Shown here: piece by piece, positions 26,211-30,664 of the stretch
Layout of the letters: the number at the start of each line of letters is the position of its first letter
How positions within the stretch are numbered: the first letter of the stretch is position 1
Origin: CANKHA01 sp040877285
GTDB lineage: Bacteria; Pseudomonadota; Alphaproteobacteria; Rhizobiales; Xanthobacteraceae
DNA: 30,664 nt
Direction of reading: 5' to 3'
Assembly (NCBI GenBank): GCA_040877285.1
Contig: JBBDNZ010000065.1
Location: forward strand, 1-30,664
The notes under the pieces: generated by a model
The model's input: only the letters and a program-made list of their open reading frames with translations
Told to the model about the DNA's origin: nothing
Databases searched by the model: none
Position numbers and translations under genes: made by a program

Positions 26211-27239
26211 ATGAACGATTTGAGCCGACGGATGGCCGCGGAATTTCGTGAAGCGCCAGAGGCGGTGCGACGGCAGGAACGCGGACTCGCGGCACCCTTG
26301 GCAGAATTGGCCGCGCGGCTGAAACAAAAACCGCCCGCGGTGGTGGTGACTTGCGCACGCGGAAGCTCGGCGCATGCGGCGACCTTCGGCAAGCACCTGA
26401 TCGAACGGCATCTCGGCATTCCCTGCGCCGATGCCGCGCCGAACATCGCCAGCATCTATCGCCGGCGGCTGCGGCTGAAGGATCAGCTCTTTCTCTCCAT
26501 CTCGCAATCGGGGCGCAGCGATGACCTGGTGGAGTCCGCGCAGATGGCCAAGGACGCCGGCGCGATCACCGTGGCGCTGGTGAACGATATTGAAAGCCCG
26601 CTGGCGGCGGCATCCGAGATCGTCCTGCCCATCGCAGCGGGACCGGAAATCAGCGTGGCGGCAACTAAGACGTTCGTGGCTTCGCTCGCCGCGCTGTTAC
26701 GCCTGACGGCGGCGTGGTCAGGAGACGACGCCTTCGCCGCACCGCTTGCTCGATTGCCGGAACGCCTTGCCGCTGCGTCGAAACTCGATTGGAGCGCGGC
26801 GCTCGACGCGCTCTCCCAGGCCACCAGCCTTTTGACGCTCGGACGCGGCCCCACGCTCGCTATTGCCCGAGAAGCGGCGCTGAAGTTCAAGGAAACCTGC
26901 GATCTTCCCGCCGAAGCCTTCAGCAGCGCGGAATTTCAGCACGGACCGGTGTCGCTCGTCGCCAATCGCTATCCGTTGATGATTTTCGCGCCGAATGACG
27001 AGGCGGCAAAGGGCCTGCGCGAGCTCGCCGCCGACATTCGCAGCAAGGGCGCGGCGGTGTTCATCACCGATCATAGCGGCGCAGCGGGAGCGTTGCCGGC
27101 GCTGGCGCCAGACCATCCTGATGTGGACGCCGTCTGTCTGGTACAAAGCCTGTATGGGCTGCTGGTGCGGCTGGCGGAGCGGCGCGGTACCGACGCCGAC
27201 CGGCCTAGGCACTTGCGAAAAATTACCCGGACCCTATGA
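26211..27239 (+). CDS. SIS-domain glucosamine-6-phosphate deaminase-like protein (NagB-II type)
   Basis: The 342-residue product is like the isomerase half of GlmS, with two SIS domains and no glutaminase domain. It should therefore turn glucosamine-6-P into fructose-6-P and ammonia (NagB-II) and not make it from glutamine. Visible are CARGSSAHAATFGKHLIE (48-65), SISQSGRSDDLVE (97-109), AGPEISVAATKTFVASLAA (143-161), the LGRGPTLAIAREAALKFKET block (210-229) and AEAFSSAEFQHGPVSLV (234-250). The tail ends RGTDADRPRHLRKITRT, like the C-terminus of GlmS. The ATG at 26211 starts the conserved N-terminus. It overlaps nagA by 4 bases, so the two enzymes are made together. Other SIS sugar isomerases (AgaS, FrlB) are less likely. 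Confidence 0.85.
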   Translation: MNDLSRRMAAEFREAPEAVRRQERGLAAPLAELAARLKQKPPAVVVTCARGSSAHAATFGKHLIERHLGIPCADAAPNIASIYRRRLRLKDQLFLSISQSGRSDDLVESAQMAKDAGAITVALVNDIESPLAAASEIVLPIAAGPEISVAATKTFVASLAALLRLTAAWSGDDAFAAPLARLPERLAAASKLDWSAALDALSQATSLLTLGRGPTLAIAREAALKFKETCDLPAEAFSSAEFQHGPVSLVANRYPLMIFAPNDEAAKGLRELAADIRSKGAAVFITDHSGAAGALPALAPDHPDVDAVCLVQSLYGLLVRLAERRGTDADRPRHLRKITRTL

Positions 27240-28390
27240 GCAAAACTGCACAGGCTGTCGTGGCGGGCCATATCTTCGATGGCGCTATCGTGCATCGAAA
27301 AGCGGCGGTCGTCATCGAAGGCGAAAATATCGCCCGTGTGGTACCGCGCGTCGAACTTCCGGAAAAGATGCCGGTGCGCGCCATGCCCGAGGGAGCCTGG
27401 CTCGCGCCCGGCTTCGTCGATCTACAGGTCAACGGCGGCGGGGACGTGTTGTTCAACGATAGCCCGACGCCTGAGGCGATCTCCGCCATCGTCAAGGCGC
27501 ACCGCAAATTCGGCACCACGTCGCTGTTGCCGACTTTCATCACCGACGCTCCCGAGAAGATGCGCGCGGCGATCGAGGCGGTGCGGGCCGTGGTGGATCG
27601 CGAGCCAAGCGTGCTCGGCATTCATCTGGAAGGTCCGTTCCTGTCGCCGGAAAAGCCCGGCGTGCATGCCGTGCGGTACATCAGGCTGCCGGAGCCGGAA
27701 GACCTTGCGATGCTGACCGCGCCGCGCAAGGGCGCGATGCTGGTCACGCTGGCGCCCGAGCGCATGCCAAAAGGCTTCATCGCACGGCTTGCGGAGGCGG
27801 GCATTCGCGTGTCGCTCGGGCATTCCGCGGCAACCTACGAGCAGACGCGCACCGCCATCGCCGAAGGGCTGACGGGCTTCACCCACCTGTTCAACGCCAT
27901 GCCGCCGCTGATGAGCCGCCAGCCGGGGCCGGTACCGGCCGCGCTCGAGGCGCGCAATGTTTTCTACGGCATGATTGCCGACGGCGTGCATGTCGCGCCG
28001 CCGATGCTCCGATTGGCGATGCGCGGCGCCGGCCGGCCCATGCTGGTCACCGACGCCATGCCGCCGGTCGGCGGAAAGCGATCCGCGTTCCGCCTTTACG
28101 GCGAGGAGATCAGCGTGGCCGGCGGACGCTGCACGCGCAAGGACGGCACGCTGGCGGGTTCCGTGCTCACCATGGCCAAGGCGGTGGAGAATTGTGTCGG
28201 CCTGCTCGGCCTGCCGCTGGAAGAGGCGCTGCGTTTCGCCTCGAAGAACCCCGCCGAGTTCATCGGGCTGGGCCATAAGCTCGGACATCTCGCCCCAGGC
28301 TATCGCGCCGACATGGTCGCTTTCAATCCGGCGAAGATCGACGTGATCGAAACCTGGGTGGCGGGCGCTACTGCCTCGGACGCAAGTTAA
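27236..28390 (+). CDS. nagA: N-acetylglucosamine-6-phosphate deacetylase NagA
   Basis: NagA removes acetate from GlcNAc-6-P to give GlcN-6-P. The 384-residue amidohydrolase has metal ligand Glu132 (HLEGPF), His196 (LGHSAAT), His217 (THLFNAM) and catalytic Asp273 (VTDAMPP), with substrate His252 in DGVHVAP. The N-terminal HxH motif of other amidohydrolases is replaced by Gln64-x-Asn66 (DLQVNG), as in E. coli NagA, so a single-metal enzyme is expected. Its start overlaps the SIS gene stop (ATGA). The 3' end overlaps the convergent binding-protein gene by 23 bases. Together with MurQ and the SIS deaminase it completes conversion of MurNAc-6-P to fructose-6-P. Confidence 0.94.
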   Translation: MSKTAQAVVAGHIFDGAIVHRKAAVVIEGENIARVVPRVELPEKMPVRAMPEGAWLAPGFVDLQVNGGGDVLFNDSPTPEAISAIVKAHRKFGTTSLLPTFITDAPEKMRAAIEAVRAVVDREPSVLGIHLEGPFLSPEKPGVHAVRYIRLPEPEDLAMLTAPRKGAMLVTLAPERMPKGFIARLAEAGIRVSLGHSAATYEQTRTAIAEGLTGFTHLFNAMPPLMSRQPGPVPAALEARNVFYGMIADGVHVAPPMLRLAMRGAGRPMLVTDAMPPVGGKRSAFRLYGEEISVAGGRCTRKDGTLAGSVLTMAKAVENCVGLLGLPLEEALRFASKNPAEFIGLGHKLGHLAPGYRADMVAFNPAKIDVIETWVAGATASDAS

Positions 28391-29393
28391 GACCGACGCC
28401 TTTATTGACGAATTGTGTCGAATAGGCGCGCTTGTAGTCGAGATCCGGCCGCACCACGCCAACCCGCGCCATCTTGTCGAAAAAGCTTTTCATGCGCGCG
28501 TCGGTCAGCGCGCCGATGCCGAGCTTCAAGGTGTCGCCGGAATCGACGATGCCGTATTCCTTCATCTTGGCGATGGAATAGGCGATCAACTCCTCGCTCA
28601 TCTCCGGGTTATGCCGGCGGATGAGCGCGTTCGCGGCCTTGTTGTCGCCGTAGAGATAATTGTACCAGCCGATGATCGAGGCATCGACAAAGCGCTGCAC
28701 CAGATCGGGTCGCTTCTCGACGAGATCGCGGCGCGTTTCGATCAGCGTCGAATAGGAATCGAAGCCGTAGCCGGCGAGCAGAAAAATATTCGGCTTGAAC
28801 TTGGCCTGCTTTTCGATGGCGTAAGGCTCCGAGGTCACGTAGCCCTGCATGGCGGAGCGCGGGTCGGCGAGGAAAGGCTGCGGATTGAAGGTATAGGGCT
28901 TAACCTGGCTTTCCTTGAAGCCGAAGTCCGCCTTCAGCCACTGATAATAGCTGGCCATGCCTTCCTTGGAGATGAACAGCGTCAGGTTCTTCAGGTCTTC
29001 GAATTTCGCCACATCCGGCCGCGCGATCAGCACCTGCGGATCTTTCTGGAACATGGAGGCGACGACGAGCGTTGGAATATTATGCACGACGGCGTCGAAA
29101 GCCTGTAACGAATTCGCGCTCATGAAGAAGTCGAGCTTCCCCGCCGCCAGCAGGATGCGGTTGTTCACGTTCGGCCCGCCGGGGACGATGGTGACGTCGA
29201 GCCCGTATTTGCGGTAGGTGCCGTCGGCCAGCGCCTGATAGAAGCCGCCGTGCTCCGCCTCCGCCACCCAGTTGGTGCCGAAGGAAACCTTGTCGAGGTT
29301 TTGCGCGGCGGCGGGAAAGGCGAAGGCGGTCGTAAGCCAAACAACGCAGATAGCGCGCAAGAGCATTGAGAACAACATCAATTTCCTCAACAT
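28368..29393 (-). CDS. NMT1/THI5-type ABC substrate-binding protein
   Basis: This periplasmic binding protein belongs to the class used for thiamine pyrimidine (HMP), riboflavin, taurine or aromatic sulfonates. The 341-residue product has a signal peptide (about 1-30, ending PAAA-Q). Then come GTNWVAEAEHGGFYQALADGTYRK (the NMT1 start, with the ligand-facing Trp42), LDVTIVPGG and the second-lobe block ending in TSEPYAIEK. The EAEHGGFYQA run is frequent in pyrimidine-binding ThiY/THI5-type proteins, but the ligand is not proven. It is the natural partner of the permease and ATPase at 23336-24882, from which it is parted by murQ, the SIS gene and nagA. The RimK-like gene lies 55 bases upstream on the same strand. 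Confidence 0.88.
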   Translation of the reverse strand: MLRKLMLFSMLLRAICVVWLTTAFAFPAAAQNLDKVSFGTNWVAEAEHGGFYQALADGTYRKYGLDVTIVPGGPNVNNRILLAAGKLDFFMSANSLQAFDAVVHNIPTLVVASMFQKDPQVLIARPDVAKFEDLKNLTLFISKEGMASYYQWLKADFGFKESQVKPYTFNPQPFLADPRSAMQGYVTSEPYAIEKQAKFKPNIFLLAGYGFDSYSTLIETRRDLVEKRPDLVQRFVDASIIGWYNYLYGDNKAANALIRRHNPEMSEELIAYSIAKMKEYGIVDSGDTLKLGIGALTDARMKSFFDKMARVGVVRPDLDYKRAYSTQFVNKGVGLNLRPRQ

Positions 29394-29448
29394 TGTCCGT
29401 CATGCCCACAACAAGCGCGGCCATGACGATGAATAGCCAGCATATGCG

Positions 29449-30664
29449 CTACTGCTCGAACCTGTCGATGAACCACTTGAGCAGCTTGATCCAGATTTCG
29501 TCCTTGCCGACCGAGTCCTCGATGCCGTGCTCGAGGTTGGGATTGTCGTTGACCTCCATCACCACGAAGCCGGTGTCGGTCTGCTTGATGTCAACGCCGT
29601 AAAATCCCTCCCCGATCGGGCGCGCGGCTCGCACGGCAAGATCGATCACCTCGGGCGGCGCCTGGGCGAGATCGAAGGTCCTAAATCCGCCCTCGCGCAA
29701 GGAGCCGTCGGCGCGGTGCTTGACGATCTGCCAATGACCGCGCGCCATGCGGTATTGGCAGACGAACAGCGGCTCGCCCGCCAGCACGCCGACGCGCCAG
29801 TCGAATTCCGTCGGTAAGAATTTCTGCGCCAGCAGGAGGTCGGTTTCCTCGAACAATTCTTCGGTGACGCGCTTGAACTCGTCCGGCTTGGTGATCTTGT
29901 GCACGCCCCGCGAAAAAGAGCCGTCGGGAATTTTCACGACCAGCGGAAGGGCCAGCTCGTCGACCACCTTGGATAAGTCGCTGCCTTCGTTGAGCAGCAC
30001 CGTCTGCGGCATCGGCACTTGATTGGAGCCGAGCAGCTCCATCAGAAACACCTTGTTGGTGCAGCGGATCATTGAGATCGGATCGTCGATGACCGGCATG
30101 CCTTCCTGCCAGGCGCGGCGGGCAAAACGGTAAGTGTGATTGTCGATCGACGTGGTCTCGCGGATGAACAAGCCGTCGTATTCGGCCAGTTCGTCAAGCT
30201 GACGCCGGGTGATCGGCTCCACATCGACGGAGTGCCGCTCCGCGATTCGCGCCAGATGCTTCATCGAGGCAATGGAAGACGGCGCCATCTTTTCGGTGGG
30301 ATCATAGAGCACCGCGAGATCGTATTTGGCCAGCGACCGCGTCTTGGGGTCGCGCCACTCGCGCTTGGTGTGCTGGTGCAGGGATTCGCGCAGGAACTGG
30401 CCCTCGCCGTTCTCCAGCCGCGTCAGCGTGCGCGGGCGGATGCGCTCGATAGAGAACCAATTGCCGGGTTCGACCGAGACTTCAAGCGCCGGACAGCGGA
30501 ACCAGTCGAACAATAGCCGGCCGAAGGATTCAAACCGCTGATCGCGGGCAATGCCGAAACAGACGAACAGCTTGAACGGCCCCTCGATTTGGAAGTCCGT
30601 CTTGCGGACGCAGCGATTGAGTTCGTCCTCAAGCTCGGGCAAGGCATGTTCGTAAAGTTTGGCC
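29449..30664 (-). CDS. RimK-like ATP-grasp ligase with RLAN N-terminal domain (5' end outside window)
   Basis: ATP-grasp ligases of this type join amino acids or similar acids to a carboxylate. The visible 405 codons lack the true start: the frame runs through 30642 and on past the window edge (AKLYEHALPELEDE at the edge). The RLAN domain (PF14401) is seen in PFKLFVCFGIARDQRFESFG and RLLFDWFRCPALEV. Then follows the RimK-type ATP-grasp with IDDPISMIRCTNKVFLMELL, the ATP-binding VVKIPDGSFSRGV, LLLAQKFLP, the DWRVGVL strand and the Mg-binding VMEVNDNPNLEHG. Intact relatives are about 480 residues, so some 75 may be missing. Targets of RLAN-RimK proteins are not known. Confidence 0.87.
   Translation of the reverse strand, partial: AKLYEHALPELEDELNRCVRKTDFQIEGPFKLFVCFGIARDQRFESFGRLLFDWFRCPALEVSVEPGNWFSIERIRPRTLTRLENGEGQFLRESLHQHTKREWRDPKTRSLAKYDLAVLYDPTEKMAPSSIASMKHLARIAERHSVDVEPITRRQLDELAEYDGLFIRETTSIDNHTYRFARRAWQEGMPVIDDPISMIRCTNKVFLMELLGSNQVPMPQTVLLNEGSDLSKVVDELALPLVVKIPDGSFSRGVHKITKPDEFKRVTEELFEETDLLLAQKFLPTEFDWRVGVLAGEPLFVCQYRMARGHWQIVKHRADGSLREGGFRTFDLAQAPPEVIDLAVRAARPIGEGFYGVDIKQTDTGFVVMEVNDNPNLEHGIEDSVGKDEIWIKLLKWFIDRFEQ

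Overview
The window is about 30.7 kb of GC-rich, densely packed chromosomal DNA. Gene content, the sfsA-map-radC neighbourhood and the type of intergenic hairpin repeats fit an alphaproteobacterium of the order Hyphomicrobiales (Bradyrhizobium, Rhodopseudomonas or Xanthobacteraceae-like). That placement is an inference, since no rRNA or other decisive marker is present. I recognise no phage, insertion sequence, CRISPR array, tRNA or rRNA. I count 29 protein genes. All look intact except the last, which runs off the right edge.

Layout, left to right. (1) 1-2002: a double-hairpin repeat, then a divergent pair of peptidoglycan enzymes, a YkuD L,D-transpeptidase and the endopeptidase MepA. (2) 2006-6141: a TauE/SafE permease facing away from a modABC molybdate importer. 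The ModC has no C-terminal Mop domain, and the operon ends in a substrate-binding-fold protein with no signal peptide. (3) 6145-8873: a BtuF/FecB-type importer for an iron complex or corrinoid (binding protein divergent from permease and ATPase). (4) 8884-13105: the K+/H+ antiporter NhaP2, a class I aminotransferase and a membrane-anchored SGNH hydrolase. (5) 13106-13446: a gap that may hold a decayed gene. (6) 13447-17584: sfsA, a large membrane protein resembling GT-C glycosyltransferases, map and radC. (7) 17628-21747: a tandem-repeat AprI/Inh-type secreted protein, a D-2-hydroxyacid dehydrogenase, a succinate-semialdehyde-type aldehyde dehydrogenase and an EamA exporter, all on the minus strand. 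(8) 21942-23339: a chromate-type (ChrA) transporter. (9) 23336-29393: amino-sugar genes (murQ divergent from a NagB-II-like SIS deaminase and nagA) set between the two parts of a TauABC/ThiXYZ-type importer, with permease and ATPase on one side and binding protein on the other. (10) 29449-30664: a partial RimK-like ATP-grasp ligase with an RLAN domain.

How the genes work together. MurQ turns MurNAc-6-P into GlcNAc-6-P, NagA deacetylates it, and the SIS protein would deaminate GlcN-6-P to fructose-6-P, giving a complete lower route for recycled cell-wall sugars. The Ldt/MepA pair acts on the same polymer. ModABC and the BtuF/FecB-type system take up scarce metal cofactors. The dehydrogenase pair with the EamA protein looks like a small carboxylic-acid module of unknown substrate.

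I found no clear-cut new defence or mobile system. The best leads are the signal-less binding-fold protein in the mod operon, the amino-sugar cassette inside a split importer, and the nested inverted repeats between murQ and the SIS gene.
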